Notes: generated from the sequence alone by a model not told the origin. A DNA stretch of 64,000 bases from JAOPZW01 sp963707695 (GCA_963707695.1 CAVPQY010000004.1:310001-374000); one strand, 5' to 3'; numbered from the stretch's first letter, positions 1 through 7,165 are shown. Translations and numbers: made by a program.

Positions 1-252
1 CAGCTCGGGATGGCGCGCACCGTCCACGCCGTGACGCGGATGCTCGTGGCCGCCGCCGTCTTCGGCGTGGTCGCCTACGGCGCCTGGGCGGCGCTCGACG
101 CGGCGCTGGGGACCGGGTTCGTCGGCCAGCTCGTCTCCGTCGGCGGCGGGCTCGCGCTCGGCACCGCCGCCTACGCGGCGGCCGTCGTGCGGCTCGGCAT
201 CCCCGAGGCGCGCCAGCTGCGGTCCATGTTCGCGGGGCGGCTCGGGCGCTAG
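1..252 (+). CDS. murJ: Lipid II flippase MurJ-like membrane protein, C-terminal fragment (5' end outside window)
   Basis: The frame is open from base 1, so only the last 83 codons are present. The residues form two hydrophobic helices, one around MLVAAAVFGVVAYGAW and one around LVSVGGGLALGTAAYAAAVV. A basic tail, PEARQLRSMFAGRLGR, follows. This layout, with a final helix followed by 'PEARQL', matches the carboxyl end of actinobacterial MurJ/MviN, a MATE-like flippase that moves lipid II across the membrane for peptidoglycan synthesis. The call rests on that short tail only, so another polytopic transporter cannot be excluded. An in-frame start at position 10 is not believed to be the real start. 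What follows downstream looks like a decayed reading frame. Confidence 0.5.
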   Translation, partial: QLGMARTVHAVTRMLVAAAVFGVVAYGAWAALDAALGTGFVGQLVSVGGGLALGTAAYAAAVVRLGIPEARQLRSMFAGRLGR

Positions 253-264
253 GCCGGCGAGGGC

Positions 265-466
265 GTGGCCGCGGCCTTCCGGGCCCTCCTGGGCCCGGAG
301 GTCGAGCTGCGCCGCACCGACGACGACGTCGGCGCGGCGGTCGCCGCCTCGCGCGACAGGCTGCCCGGACCTCGACGACCTCGTGGTCGGCGAGAGCCTC
401 CTGCGCCCCGCCGACCCCGAGGAGGTCACGGCCTTCTTCGAGCGCGCGCGGCTCAGCGCACGGTGA
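265..466 (+). pseudogene. Frameshifted small reading frame, unknown family
   Basis: A GTG at 265 opens a frame reading VAAAFRALLGPEVELRRTDD and on to ASRDRL. It then degrades into Arg/Pro-rich sequence at about 363. Shifting frame by one base there restores a normal acidic, helical sequence (PDLDDLVVGESLLRPADPEE, then VTAFFERARLSAR) ending in TGA at 464-466. The joined product would be about 67 residues with typical high-GC codon use. The pattern suggests a one-base indel in a small real gene, or a sequencing error. The end overlaps the convergent cupredoxin gene. I do not recognise the family. Confidence 0.35.
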
Positions 467-815
467 GGCGTCCGGTCATCCCCATCTGCTTGTGATGGTC
501 GATCGGGCAGTAGATCTCGAACTTGCCCTTCTTCAGCGTGACCTTGAACTTCACGGTCTTGCCGGGCGCGACGACCTTGGACTTCAGGTCCTTGCCGCCC
601 TTGCCGCCCTTCTCGATCTCCAGGGCGTGCGGGAACGTGCCCGCGTTGCGCAGCGTGAAGGTCACGCGCCCATGGCGCACGGTGACCTTCTTGGGCTTGA
701 GCTTGAACTCGCTCTCGCGGATCGTCGCCTTGCGGCTGACCGCGGCAGGGGCGGCCAGCGGGGCGGCCACGAGCAGCGCCGTCACGGCGGCGGCGGGGAT
801 GAGGGCCTTGCGCAC
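453..815 (-). CDS. Secreted cupredoxin (plastocyanin-like copper protein)
   Basis: This 120-residue protein starts with a signal peptide (MRKALIPAAAVTALLVAAPL...APA). A single beta-rich cupredoxin domain follows. The type-1 copper ligands are visible: His in FPHALEI (about residue 63), then Cys and His in YCPIDHHKQMGM, with Met as the axial ligand. Lys-rich strands (KFKVTLKKGKFEIYC) are usual in small bacterial cupredoxins that carry electrons outside the membrane. The GTG start at 815 is preceded by a strong GGAGGAG ribosome-binding site, which fixes the start. The gene stands alone, and its redox partner is not apparent nearby. A second, larger cupredoxin-containing protein lies at 29369-30886. 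Confidence 0.8.
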   Translation of the reverse strand: MRKALIPAAAVTALLVAAPLAAPAAVSRKATIRESEFKLKPKKVTVRHGRVTFTLRNAGTFPHALEIEKGGKGGKDLKSKVVAPGKTVKFKVTLKKGKFEIYCPIDHHKQMGMTGRLTVR

Positions 816-829
816 GATCTCCTCCTCGG

Positions 830-1141
830 GTGGATGGCGGTCCCGTCATCCGCTGCGGACGCCGGCCCAGGCCGGTCCTTCCCAACATCATGGACCTCGC
901 CTTCGGCCGGCACGGCCGGCTCTACGTCCTGGAGATCGACGCCGACGGCCTGCTCAACCCGAGCGCCGACGGCGCGCTCATCGCCGTCGACCGCGACGGC
1001 ACCAAGCACCCGGTCGACCTCCCCGCGGGGACGCTCACGCACCCGGGCGGCCTGACGGTGACCCGGCGCGCCGCGTACGTCTCGAACAACACGATCGACG
1101 CCGGCGTCGGCCAGGTGCTGCGGATCGGGCTGGGGGGCTAG
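830..1141 (+). pseudogene. Fragment of a ScyD/ScyE-like beta-propeller protein
   Basis: The frame encodes LPNIMDLAFGRHGRLYVLEI, then a span ending GALIAVDRDGT and LTHPGGLTVTRRAAYVSNNT, and finally GVGQVLRIG. These are NHL/SMP-30-like propeller blades. The order and the GQVLRI ending match the last two blades of ScyD/ScyE-family secreted proteins, which are normally over 300 residues long. Only about 85 homologous residues are here, and no start or signal peptide precedes them. The divergent cupredoxin gene lies immediately upstream. I read it as a remnant of a longer gene removed by deletion. The family assignment is by motif memory and is moderate. Confidence 0.45.
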
Positions 1142-1929
1142 GCGAGCGCGGTTATGTAGCGCCCCGCGGAGCGCAGCGCCTTGGCCCTGGCGTCCTCGGC
1201 CACGACCGAGTGCCAGAACGCCCCGTAGAGGCGGTCGAAGTCGAGGTCGGCCAGGGCGTCGCGGATGCGGACGATCTCGCGCGCGGGCAGCGGGATGAGG
1301 TTCGGGTAGCTGCGCATGAAGCTGACCCAGTCGCGGTCGGCGACGACCTGGACGACGTCGCCGGTGAGCAGGGCGCCGCGCCCGCCGGCGCCGCCGCGCC
1401 AGAGGCAGACCGCGCCGCCCTCGAAGTGCCCGCCGAGGCGGACGAGCTCGTGGTCGTCGCCGACGGCCAGGCGGTCCCCTGACCACAGCTCGACGCGGTC
1501 GGTGGGCCGGGTGATCCACTCGCGGTCGGCCTCGTGGAGGAGGATGCGGGCGTCCAGGCGCTCGGCCCAGTCGGCCATGCCCGTGTAGTAGTGGGGGTGC
1601 GAGATCGCGATCGTGTGCACGCCGCCGGCCTCGCGCAGGCGGGCCTCCGCGGCGTCGTCCGCGAGCGGCACGCAGTCCCACATGAGGCCGCCGGTCACGA
1701 GCGCGCGCTGCCCGATGGCCAGCGGCGGGTCCAGGCCGAGGCCGAGCAGGCCGGGCTCGACCTCCTCGACGCGTGTGCGGTGCGCGGCGGCGACGTCCTC
1801 GGCCGAGAGCCACGTCTGGCCGGCCCAGCCGACGTACTGGCGCTCGTCCTCGCAGATCGGGCAGTGCGTGGGCGGCTCCGGCGACGGTGGGAAGCCGGCG
1901 GCGCAGGTGGCGCAGAACCAGGCGGGCAC
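1138..1929 (-). CDS. MBL-fold hydrolase-like protein with N-terminal zinc ribbon
   Basis: This 263-residue protein begins with a zinc ribbon (Cys6, Cys9, Cys23, Cys26). A metallo-beta-lactamase-like domain follows. The usual HxHxDH metal motif is replaced by SHPHYYTGMADW (about residues 110-121), so Asp and the last His are lost. Downstream features such as LHEADREW, GGHFEGGAV and LLTGDVVQVV are conserved in this MBL subfamily, which is widespread but without a clear reaction. The altered motif suggests a changed metal site rather than loss of the gene, because the rest is intact. The stop overlaps the end of the propeller fragment. The substrate is unknown. Confidence 0.7.
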   Translation of the reverse strand: MPAWFCATCAAGFPPSPEPPTHCPICEDERQYVGWAGQTWLSAEDVAAAHRTRVEEVEPGLLGLGLDPPLAIGQRALVTGGLMWDCVPLADDAAEARLREAGGVHTIAISHPHYYTGMADWAERLDARILLHEADREWITRPTDRVELWSGDRLAVGDDHELVRLGGHFEGGAVCLWRGGAGGRGALLTGDVVQVVADRDWVSFMRSYPNLIPLPAREIVRIRDALADLDFDRLYGAFWHSVVAEDARAKALRSAGRYITALA

Positions 1930-2002
1930 GGCGCCGACCCTAGCGCCGCGCGCCCACGCCGAGGCGGTCCTCCGTCACGAGCCGTGCCCGGCCCACGGCG
2001 GC

Positions 2003-2074
2003 GGCCCGTCCGGGGCGGGCGGCCCGTCCACGGCGGCCGGCCCGTCCACGGCGGGCGGCCCGTCCGGGGCGAGG
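2003..2074. repeat. Four tandem copies of an 18-bp unit
   Basis: Four contiguous 18-base units start at 2003, 2021, 2039 and 2057. Each begins GGCCCGTCC, and they differ at only a few bases. On the minus strand the unit is in frame with a 38-codon reading frame (TTG at 2091 to a stop at 1975). That frame gives a Pro-Asp-Gly-Pro hexapeptide repeat (APDGPP, AVDGPA, AVDGPP, APDGPP). It could be a small secreted-type tail or simply a slipped repeat in an intergenic region. No ribosome-binding site supports translation. Confidence 0.6.
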
Positions 2075-2159
2075 TCGTCCGTCGTCGTCAATGCCCGAGA
2101 ACGTCGATTATGGGAACCAGGAACGCGAACCGCCCGAGACCTCCCCCGATCGTCGGGCC

Positions 2160-2327
2160 TCAGGCTCGGGGTCCGGCAGCGCGGTCGCGGCGCGCGAGCC
2201 AGCCGGCCAGCGCGCCGAGCACCAGCCCGACCTCGGGTCCCAGCGGGACGTCGGTGAGCACGCTGACGAGGATGCCGAGCGCGAGCCCGGCGACGGCGCC
2301 CAGCAGGATCGCGGCTCCGAGGCTCAT
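2160..2327 (-). CDS. Small two-helix membrane protein (55 aa)
   Basis: An ATG at 2327 opens a 55-codon frame ending in TGA at 2160-2162. The product is strongly hydrophobic: helix one is around GAAILLGAVAGLALGILVSV and helix two around VGLVLGALAGWL. A short turn (LTDVPLGP) separates them, and the tail is basic (ARRDRAAGPRA). This is the pattern of a glycine-zipper-type small membrane protein. Its start lies 9 bases after the stop of the secreted-protein gene at 2337-2738, so it is probably the third gene of a cupin / secreted protein / small membrane protein operon. Function is unknown. Confidence 0.55.
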   Translation of the reverse strand: MSLGAAILLGAVAGLALGILVSVLTDVPLGPEVGLVLGALAGWLARRDRAAGPRA

Positions 2328-2336
2328 CGCCGCCGC

Positions 2337-2738
2337 TCAGTCCCCAGGGCCGATGCGCACCGACCACGAGGCGACGCGGCGCCCGGCCACGGTCCACACG
2401 TAGCGGTAGCGGCCCGTCACCTGCGGCGCGACGGCGAACAGGCGCCCGACCGAGCCGCTCGGGCCCTTGTGGCCCGTCCGCCCGCGCGCGCAGGTCAGCG
2501 TGCGGCCCGCTCGCTCGACGCACACGCGGTAGCGCGTCCGGCCGGCGCGGCGATCGCGCAGGCGCAGCGTGTAGCCGTCGCCGACGACGAAGCGGTGCTT
2601 GGCGACCTGGCCCTCACCGGACGGTGCGTTCCCGAGCGCGACACCCGAGAAGCGCGGCGTGCGCGCACCCGCCGCCGTCGGGACGAGCAGCAGGACGAGC
2701 AACAGGGTCGCGAGCAGACGGCGCGCCACGGGCGACAT
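2337..2738 (-). CDS. Secreted hypothetical protein (133 aa)
   Basis: The protein has a clear signal peptide (MSPVARRLLATLLLVLLLVP, cleaved after AAGA). About 108 basic, beta-strand-like residues follow. One Cys pair (YRVCVERAGRTLTCARG) is likely a disulphide. Repeated strands such as GRYRYVWTVAGRRVASWSVR suggest an Ig-like or similar exported sandwich fold. Its ATG lies one base downstream of the stop of the cupin gene, which indicates translational coupling. I know of no named family. The length and two-Cys pattern are typical of small exported proteins in this class. Confidence 0.6.
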   Translation of the reverse strand: MSPVARRLLATLLLVLLLVPTAAGARTPRFSGVALGNAPSGEGQVAKHRFVVGDGYTLRLRDRRAGRTRYRVCVERAGRTLTCARGRTGHKGPSGSVGRLFAVAPQVTGRYRYVWTVAGRRVASWSVRIGPGD

Positions 2739-2739
2739 C

Positions 2740-3255
2740 CTAGGTCCCGGCCGTCGCGGCCGAGGCCCAGGCGCCGACGCCGTCGCCGCCGACCGGGTCC
2801 CGCGGCGGCGGACCGAGCGCGGCGATCCGCTCGCGGGCGGCCGCCACCTCCTGCGGGTCGTCCCCGCGCAGGAGGTCGTAGTCCTCCTGGCCCGGCGGGT
2901 AGGCGCCGACGACGGTGAAGCCGTCCCGCGGCGTCGCGCGGCGGTGGCCCGTGCCGGCCGGGAGAACGAGCACGTCCCCCGCCGCGACGACGAACGCCCG
3001 CCCCTGCGGGCCGCCGAGCTCGAGCGTCGCCGTGCCGGCCACGACCGCGAGCGCCTCGTGCGACGTCGAGTGGAAGTGGTGGAAGTCGAAGACGCTGCTG
3101 ACCCAGGAGCCGCCCCAGCCGTGGCTCGCGAACAGCGCTCGCGCCGCGTCGGGCCCGGCCGTCGCCGCCTCGACGTCGTGGTAGACGAGGACGGCGAAGG
3201 AGGGGTGGTTCGGGATCCGGTCCCCCGGGGGCGCCTGCCAGGTCTCCAGCCGCAT
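2740..3255 (-). CDS. YjlB-like cupin domain protein
   Basis: This 171-residue protein carries a cupin beta-barrel in its middle. The metal-binding motif reads FDFHHFHSTSHEAL (about residues 56-69). The second cupin motif is GDVLVLPAGTGHR (about 93-105). The LPAGTGH signature and the upstream HHFHS stretch match the YjlB family of cupins, whose substrate is not established. The ATG at 3255 is preceded at six bases by TAGGAC, consistent with a leaderless promoter. It is the first gene of a probable three-gene operon with the secreted 133-aa protein and the 55-aa membrane protein. Confidence 0.75.
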   Translation of the reverse strand: MRLETWQAPPGDRIPNHPSFAVLVYHDVEAATAGPDAARALFASHGWGGSWVSSVFDFHHFHSTSHEALAVVAGTATLELGGPQGRAFVVAAGDVLVLPAGTGHRRATPRDGFTVVGAYPPGQEDYDLLRGDDPQEVAAARERIAALGPPPRDPVGGDGVGAWASAATAGT

Positions 3256-3307
3256 GGCGCCGTCCTACCCCTTCTTCCGGCTCGTGCGCTGAGGCAGACT
3301 CCCCCGC

Positions 3308-3652
3308 ATGACCGACCCCGGGCTGCTCCTCGTGGCCGAGCTGCACGGCCTCGCCGGCCGCGAGACCGAGCTGCGCGCCCTGCTCTCCGAGCTCGCGCGG
3401 AGCGCTCGGGCGGAGCCCGGCTGCGTGAGCTTCCGCGTCCTGTCCTCCGACGACCCCGGCGAGGTCGTGCTGCTCGCGGGCTGGCGCGACGAGCCGGCCC
3501 TGCGCGCCCACTACGGCACGCCCGGCTACCGCCGCTACCGCGAGCAGGTCGGCCCGCTGCTGGCACGCCCGAGCGACGTGGTCGTCCACCACGTCGCCGG
3601 CACGCTGCACGCCCGCGACCCCAACCCGCCCGAGCCGGGGATGCTCGGCTGA
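3308..3652 (+). CDS. Antibiotic biosynthesis monooxygenase (ABM) domain protein
   Basis: This 114-residue single-domain protein has the dimeric ferredoxin-like fold of the ABM/YgiN family. The signature elements are a first strand LLLVAELHGLAGRETEL, then ARAEPGCVSFRVLSS. The core is EVVLLAGWRDEPALRAHYGT with a following RYREQVGPLL helix. Family members are cofactor-independent quinol monooxygenases, haem-degrading enzymes or stress proteins; nothing here picks among these. A Pro-rich tail (PNPPEPGMLG) follows the domain. It is divergent from the cupin gene, and the 52-bp gap is just enough for two promoters. Confidence 0.75.
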   Translation: MTDPGLLLVAELHGLAGRETELRALLSELARSARAEPGCVSFRVLSSDDPGEVVLLAGWRDEPALRAHYGTPGYRRYREQVGPLLARPSDVVVHHVAGTLHARDPNPPEPGMLG

Positions 3653-3664
3653 GCCGGACGCGCC

Positions 3665-5029
3665 TCAGCAGTGCCAGGAGCCCCACGCCGTGCAGGTCAC
3701 CTGCACGTCGGTGAAGCTCCGCAGGCTCATGGCGTTGCCGCCGTCGGCGAGGAGGTTGCGCCCGCGCCCGAGGTGCCAGAGCAGCCGCGTGTCCTGCGCG
3801 CCGCCGCCCGCCGGGTCGATGCGCAGCGTCTCGCCCGGACCCAGCCGCGCGCTCGCCGGGAACGGCGAGGACCACGTGTAGCTCCCCGCGTGCCCGCGCA
3901 GGTGCAGCGCGAGCAGGTGGCCGTCGAGGTCGACCTCCCCCGCGCTCGTGTTCGTCACCGTGACCTGCTCGGGCGACCGCGGGTGCACCGCGAGCCGGAC
4001 GCGGCCCCACAGCGGGTCGGCGCAGGCGCGCAGGCACGGCCACGTCGCGCTGACGCGCAGGTCGCCCTGCGGGTCGAAGAGGTAGGCGCCGTCGCCGAAG
4101 GCCCGCGCGTCGGAGGAGACGTTGTCGAGCACGGGCACCCGCTGGCACCAGTGCAGGTCGCGCCCGTCGTCGCGTCCGCAGCCGCTGCGGAGCACGATCG
4201 CGCCGCCGGCCGGCACCGTCGTCCCGGGCGGGAAGCGGAAGCCGGGCGCGCCGCCGGCGCCGGAGCGCAGGTCGGAGTCCCGCAGCCACCAGCCCGCCAG
4301 CGACACGGCGCGGTCGCCGCGGTTGAGCACCTCGGCCCACTCGCCGTCGAGGTTCGCGGCGTCGTTCCCGTCGGCGTCGTACTTCGCGCGCACCTCCAGC
4401 CGGGCGGCCTGGTCGGGGCCCGCGCCGCACGCCGTCGGGTCCCAGAGGCCGATCCCCCGTGCCCGCGCCGCCTCGGCGAGCTCGTGGTACTCGCGGTCGT
4501 GGGCCCACTCGGCGCCGTTGGGCAGCCAGAGCGCCAGTCCGCGGGCGATGACCCGGCGGCCGACATCGACCCAGCGGCCGCTCACCCGGGCCCACACCGA
4601 CCGGCGCAGCCGGTGCCCCGAGGACGAGCTCGCGCGCTGGGCCGACAGGCGCACCCGCCAGTGGGCCGCGCGCACGAGGCGGTCGACGACCGCGGCGGCC
4701 TCGACGCCGTGGCAGGCGCCCCGGCGCCGGGACGGGTGGTTGCTGTAGCGCGTGAGCTCCATCGCGTTGATGCCCGTGAAGCGGACGTACCGGGTGCCGC
4801 CCCCCAGTCGGACGCCGATCGTGTCGCCGTCGGAGATCTGCGTGACGCGCACGTCGGTGACGTGGCAGCGCGGGCTCGACGCGACGGGCGCGCACCGCCA
4901 CGAGGACGCGCGCGCCGCGGGGGCGAGCGCGACGGCGGCCAGGCCGGCGAGGACGAGCGCGAGCGCGACGTGGAGCCGGCGGTGCACCGCGACAGGGTGG
5001 CAACGCCGCCGGCCGGGTCGTGTCCTCAT
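3665..5029 (-). CDS. Secreted nuclease-like protein: SNase domain plus lamin-tail domains
   Basis: The start at 5029 was chosen because the N-terminus then forms a normal signal peptide (basic MRTRPGRRR, hydrophobic ALALVLAGLAAVALAP, cleaved near ARA). Residues about 55-210 resemble a staphylococcal-nuclease (thermonuclease) domain. SDGDTIGVRL is the usual first active-site strand, VRFTGINAMEL follows, and the family's late stretch is RGLALWLPNG...EYHELAEAARARGIGLW. The remainder holds one or two lamin-tail-like beta domains (GEWAEVLNRGDRAVSLAGWW and VTVTNTSAGEVDLDGHLL), which often follow exported nucleases. Several Cys pairs fit an extracellular location. The likely role is DNA degradation outside the cell. 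Confidence 0.7.
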   Translation of the reverse strand: MRTRPGRRRCHPVAVHRRLHVALALVLAGLAAVALAPAARASSWRCAPVASSPRCHVTDVRVTQISDGDTIGVRLGGGTRYVRFTGINAMELTRYSNHPSRRRGACHGVEAAAVVDRLVRAAHWRVRLSAQRASSSSGHRLRRSVWARVSGRWVDVGRRVIARGLALWLPNGAEWAHDREYHELAEAARARGIGLWDPTACGAGPDQAARLEVRAKYDADGNDAANLDGEWAEVLNRGDRAVSLAGWWLRDSDLRSGAGGAPGFRFPPGTTVPAGGAIVLRSGCGRDDGRDLHWCQRVPVLDNVSSDARAFGDGAYLFDPQGDLRVSATWPCLRACADPLWGRVRLAVHPRSPEQVTVTNTSAGEVDLDGHLLALHLRGHAGSYTWSSPFPASARLGPGETLRIDPAGGGAQDTRLLWHLGRGRNLLADGGNAMSLRSFTDVQVTCTAWGSWHC

Positions 5030-5066
5030 GGACGAACGGACCGGGTGGGGCTCCGCGCCTTGGGGG

Positions 5067-5072
5067 TACCGT
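5067..5072 (+). promoter_or_regulatory. Leaderless-type -10 (TACCGT) for the 54-aa gene
   Basis: TACCGT lies six bases before the ATG at 5079. This is the spacing expected if transcription starts at or next to the start codon. Confidence 0.4.
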
Positions 5073-5078
5073 GGGCGG

Positions 5079-5243
5079 ATGCCGTCCGGCCGAGAGCACG
5101 TCGCCCGCGACCAGGAGACCGACGGAGAGGTCGGCGAGTGGCGCGGGGTGCACACGCTCTCGGCCGCGATCTGGCCCGGCTACGACCGCGACCAGGCGCG
5201 GACGGACCGCGAGATCCCGGTCGTCGTCCTCGAGCGGGTCTGA
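5079..5243 (+). CDS. Small acidic protein (54 aa), unknown
   Basis: An ATG at 5079 opens a 54-codon frame. The product is hydrophilic and acidic (REHVARDQETDGEVGEWRGV) and continues with TLSAAIWPGYDRDQARTDRE and a VVVLERV end. A -10-like TACCGT sits six bases upstream, the arrangement seen at many starts in this window. The frame ends one base before the NUDIX reading frame (TGA then CTG), so the two could be translated together. No domain is recognised. The protein might be a small partner of the NUDIX enzyme. Confidence 0.45.
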   Translation: MPSGREHVARDQETDGEVGEWRGVHTLSAAIWPGYDRDQARTDREIPVVVLERV

Positions 5244-5244
5244 G

Positions 5245-5709
5245 CTGAAGCGCAGCGCGGGCATCCTCCCCTTCCGGACCGGGTCGACCGGGCCGGAGGT
5301 CCTCGTGGTCCACCCCGGCGGCCCGTACTGGGCGAAGCGCGACGAGGGGGCGTGGTCGATCCCCAAGGGCGAGGTGGAGCCGGGCGAGGAGCCGCAGGCC
5401 GCCGCGCTGCGCGAGCTCGCGGAGGAGCTCGGGAGCATCCTCGAGCTCGGGCCGCTGCTCGACCTCGGCAGCGTGCGGCAGCGCAGCGGCAAGGTCGTCC
5501 AGGCCTGGGCCGCCGAGGCGGACTTCGACCCCGCGACGCTGCGCAGCGCGGAGGTCCTGCTCGAGTGGCCGCCGCGTTCCGGGCGCCGGCGGCCGTTCCC
5601 CGAGGTCGACCGCGCCGAGTGGGTCGGCCCCGACGTCGCGCGGTCGAAGCTCCTCCCCGCCCAGGTGGCGTTCGTCGACCGCCTGCTCGAGCGGCTCGCC
5701 GGCCCCTAG
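5245..5709 (+). CDS. NUDIX hydrolase
   Basis: The protein has a perfect Nudix box, G-x5-E-x7-RE-x2-EE-x-G, in GEVEPGEEPQAAALRELAEE followed by LG (about residues 45-66). Family members hydrolyse nucleoside diphosphates linked to another group. The flanking sequence SAGILPFRTGSTGPEVLVVH and PYWAKRDEGAWSIPKGE resembles the MutT/DR1025-like group that cleans up nucleotides or dinucleoside polyphosphates. No ATG, GTG or TTG lies at the right place. The only reasonable start is CTG at 5245, directly after the preceding stop (TGAGCTG), implying coupling. It overlaps the convergent gene at its end by four bases. Confidence 0.75.
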   Translation: MKRSAGILPFRTGSTGPEVLVVHPGGPYWAKRDEGAWSIPKGEVEPGEEPQAAALRELAEELGSILELGPLLDLGSVRQRSGKVVQAWAAEADFDPATLRSAEVLLEWPPRSGRRRPFPEVDRAEWVGPDVARSKLLPAQVAFVDRLLERLAGP

Positions 5710-6056
5710 GGCGCGAGCCCGAGCGCCCCGGGCCGGTCCTCGAGCCGGACGGGCACGAGGCGGAAGGCGATCGAGCCGGCGTCCACGCGGACGGCTCGCC
5801 CCGGGGCGAGGCCGAGACCGGCCGCGGCGACCGCGGCGCGGGCCGGGTCGGGCGCCGGCAGGCCGAACATCGCGTGCCCGACGCGAGTGGCGTGGGCGTG
5901 CAGCGCCCGCTCGGCGTCGCGCCGGGTCAGCCGCCAGCCGGCGGCCTCCAGGCGGGCCCCGTGCCACAGCTCCCACCGCCAGCGGCGGAAGGGCAGGCGG
6001 CCGGGCGCGAGCTCGTGGAACGCGTAGCCGAAGGACAGCCCCTCGACGATCGGCAC
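5706..6056 (-). CDS. Hypothetical protein (116 aa)
   Basis: The GTG start at 6056 has TAGGCT six bases upstream, the leaderless arrangement common here. The product is a soluble protein with an aromatic N-terminal half (FGYAFHELAPGRLPFRRWRW, then ELWHG) and a helical middle (RRDAERALHAHATRVGHAMF). It ends with Ala/Gly-rich strands (VRVDAGSIAFRLVPVRLE). I do not recognise a family. It converges on the NUDIX gene with a four-base overlap and diverges from the DUF488 gene. Confidence 0.55.
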   Translation of the reverse strand: MPIVEGLSFGYAFHELAPGRLPFRRWRWELWHGARLEAAGWRLTRRDAERALHAHATRVGHAMFGLPAPDPARAAVAAAGLGLAPGRAVRVDAGSIAFRLVPVRLEDRPGALGLAP

Positions 6057-6062
6057 GTTCCC

Positions 6063-6068
6063 AGCCTA
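6063..6068 (-). promoter_or_regulatory. Leaderless-type -10 (TAGGCT) for the 116-aa gene
   Basis: TAGGCT on the minus strand lies six bases upstream of the GTG at 6056. Confidence 0.4.
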
Positions 6069-6175
6069 GTGCAGCCGCACCGCGGGTCCCGCGCCGCGCG
6101 GGTCACCGGTCCCGCCGCACGCCCCGCCTCCGCGTCCGGGCGCGCGCGGACGCCGGCTCCCGGCGCGCGCGGCGC

Positions 6176-6181
6176 TACGGT
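6176..6181 (+). promoter_or_regulatory. Leaderless-type -10 (TACGGT) for the DUF488 gene
   Basis: TACGGT lies eight bases before the GTG at 6190. It helps choose that GTG as the start. Confidence 0.4.
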
Positions 6182-6189
6182 CGACGGTC

Positions 6190-6636
6190 GTGGCCACGCC
6201 GACCCTCTGGACCATCGGGTACGAGCGGCTCCTGCCGGGGGCCCTCGTGGCCGAGCTGCAGGCCGCCGGGATCCGGCGCCTCCTCGACGTGCGCTTCCGC
6301 CCCCAGTCGCGGCGCCCGGGGATGTCGAAGACCCGGCTCGGGACCCTCCTCGGCCGGCACGGCATCGCCTACGAGCACCGCCGGGCCCTGGGCACCCCGC
6401 CCGACCTCCGCGCCCGCTACCGGGCCGGCGAGGTCGAGGCGGCGGCCGCGGCGTACGCCCGCCACGTGGAGGCGCACGCCGCCGCAGAGCTCGACGCGCT
6501 GGCCGCCGAGCTGGCGGCCACCGGGCCGCGCACGGCCCTGTTGTGCCTCGAGGCCGAGCCCGCGCACTGCCATCGGCGCGTCCTGGCCGAGCGCCTCGGC
6601 GCGCGGGAGCACCGGCTGCGCGTCATCGACCTCTGA
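6190..6636 (+). CDS. DUF488 domain-containing protein
   Basis: This 148-residue protein shows the DUF488 signature. It begins LWTIGYERLLPGALVAEL with a following LLDVRFRPQSRRPGMSK. It ends with ALLCLEAEPAHCHRRVLAER, where the two Cys and His are the family's conserved residues. The biochemical role of DUF488 is not established; the Cys-x7-CHR pattern is suggestive of metal or nucleotide chemistry. The GTG start is supported by TACGGT eight bases upstream. It ends seven bases before the convergent Rieske gene. Confidence 0.8.
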   Translation: MATPTLWTIGYERLLPGALVAELQAAGIRRLLDVRFRPQSRRPGMSKTRLGTLLGRHGIAYEHRRALGTPPDLRARYRAGEVEAAAAAYARHVEAHAAAELDALAAELAATGPRTALLCLEAEPAHCHRRVLAERLGAREHRLRVIDL

Positions 6637-6642
6637 CCGCGC

Positions 6643-7095
6643 TCAGACGAGCCAGATCGCGCCGTCGCGCACGGCGACCGCGTGGCGCGAGAGCGGCGCG
6701 ACCAGGGCGCCGAAGCCCCGCACCGCCGCCGAGTAGGGGCGGAACCCGAAGACCCGGCCCTTCGGGCCCGACACCATGCGCCCGTCGCGGACGTCGAAGC
6801 GGGCCCGGTGCCACGGGCACTCCAGGCACCCGTCCTCGGCGATGCGCCCGCGGCCGAGCTTGGCGAACTGGTGGCGGCAGACGTTCGACACCGCGAACGG
6901 CTCGCCGCCGGCCATGCCGACCGCCAGGACGCCGTGGCGCTCCGTGCGGACCTCCACGACGCCGCGCGCCCCGAGGCGGTCGAGGCCGACGAGGCGGTCC
7001 CCCTGCGCGACGACGGGGTCGTCGTGCGTCACCGGTGGCAGCGGCGACCCGGTGCGCACGCCGCGGCCGCCGGGGTCGTCGCGAAGCGCGCCCAT
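6643..7095 (-). CDS. Rieske [2Fe-2S] domain protein
   Basis: This 150-residue soluble protein has a single Rieske domain. The cluster ligands are visible: Cys73-Arg-His75 in NVCRHQF, and Cys93-Pro-Trp-His96 in CPWHRARFD. The surrounding GRGRIAEDGCLECPWHRARF and GPKGRVFGFRPYSA fit the ferredoxin-type subunits of oxygenases, or stand-alone Rieske electron carriers. There is no membrane anchor, which argues against a cytochrome bc component. No oxygenase catalytic gene is adjacent. The ATG at 7095 has a purine-rich GGGGAGGGG immediately upstream as a ribosome-binding site. Confidence 0.8.
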   Translation of the reverse strand: MGALRDDPGGRGVRTGSPLPPVTHDDPVVAQGDRLVGLDRLGARGVVEVRTERHGVLAVGMAGGEPFAVSNVCRHQFAKLGRGRIAEDGCLECPWHRARFDVRDGRMVSGPKGRVFGFRPYSAAVRGFGALVAPLSRHAVAVRDGAIWLV

Positions 7096-7165
7096 GGCCC
7101 CTCCCCTACCCCGCGCCGGTCCCCGGGGCGCGGAGCCTGGCGCGCGTGGCGCCCCGGCGAGCCGC

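Noticed and set aside
2740..5492. A very long minus-strand frame of over 1000 codons ending at 2337
   Set aside because: Only its last 133 codons make a sensible protein (signal peptide plus domain); the rest is a shadow of the cupin and nuclease genes.
5020..5709. A long reading frame starting at an ATG at 5020 and reading into the NUDIX gene
   Set aside because: The first 75 residues are Arg/Ser/Thr-rich out-of-frame-type sequence and lie over the 54-aa frame; the NUDIX domain is complete from 5245.
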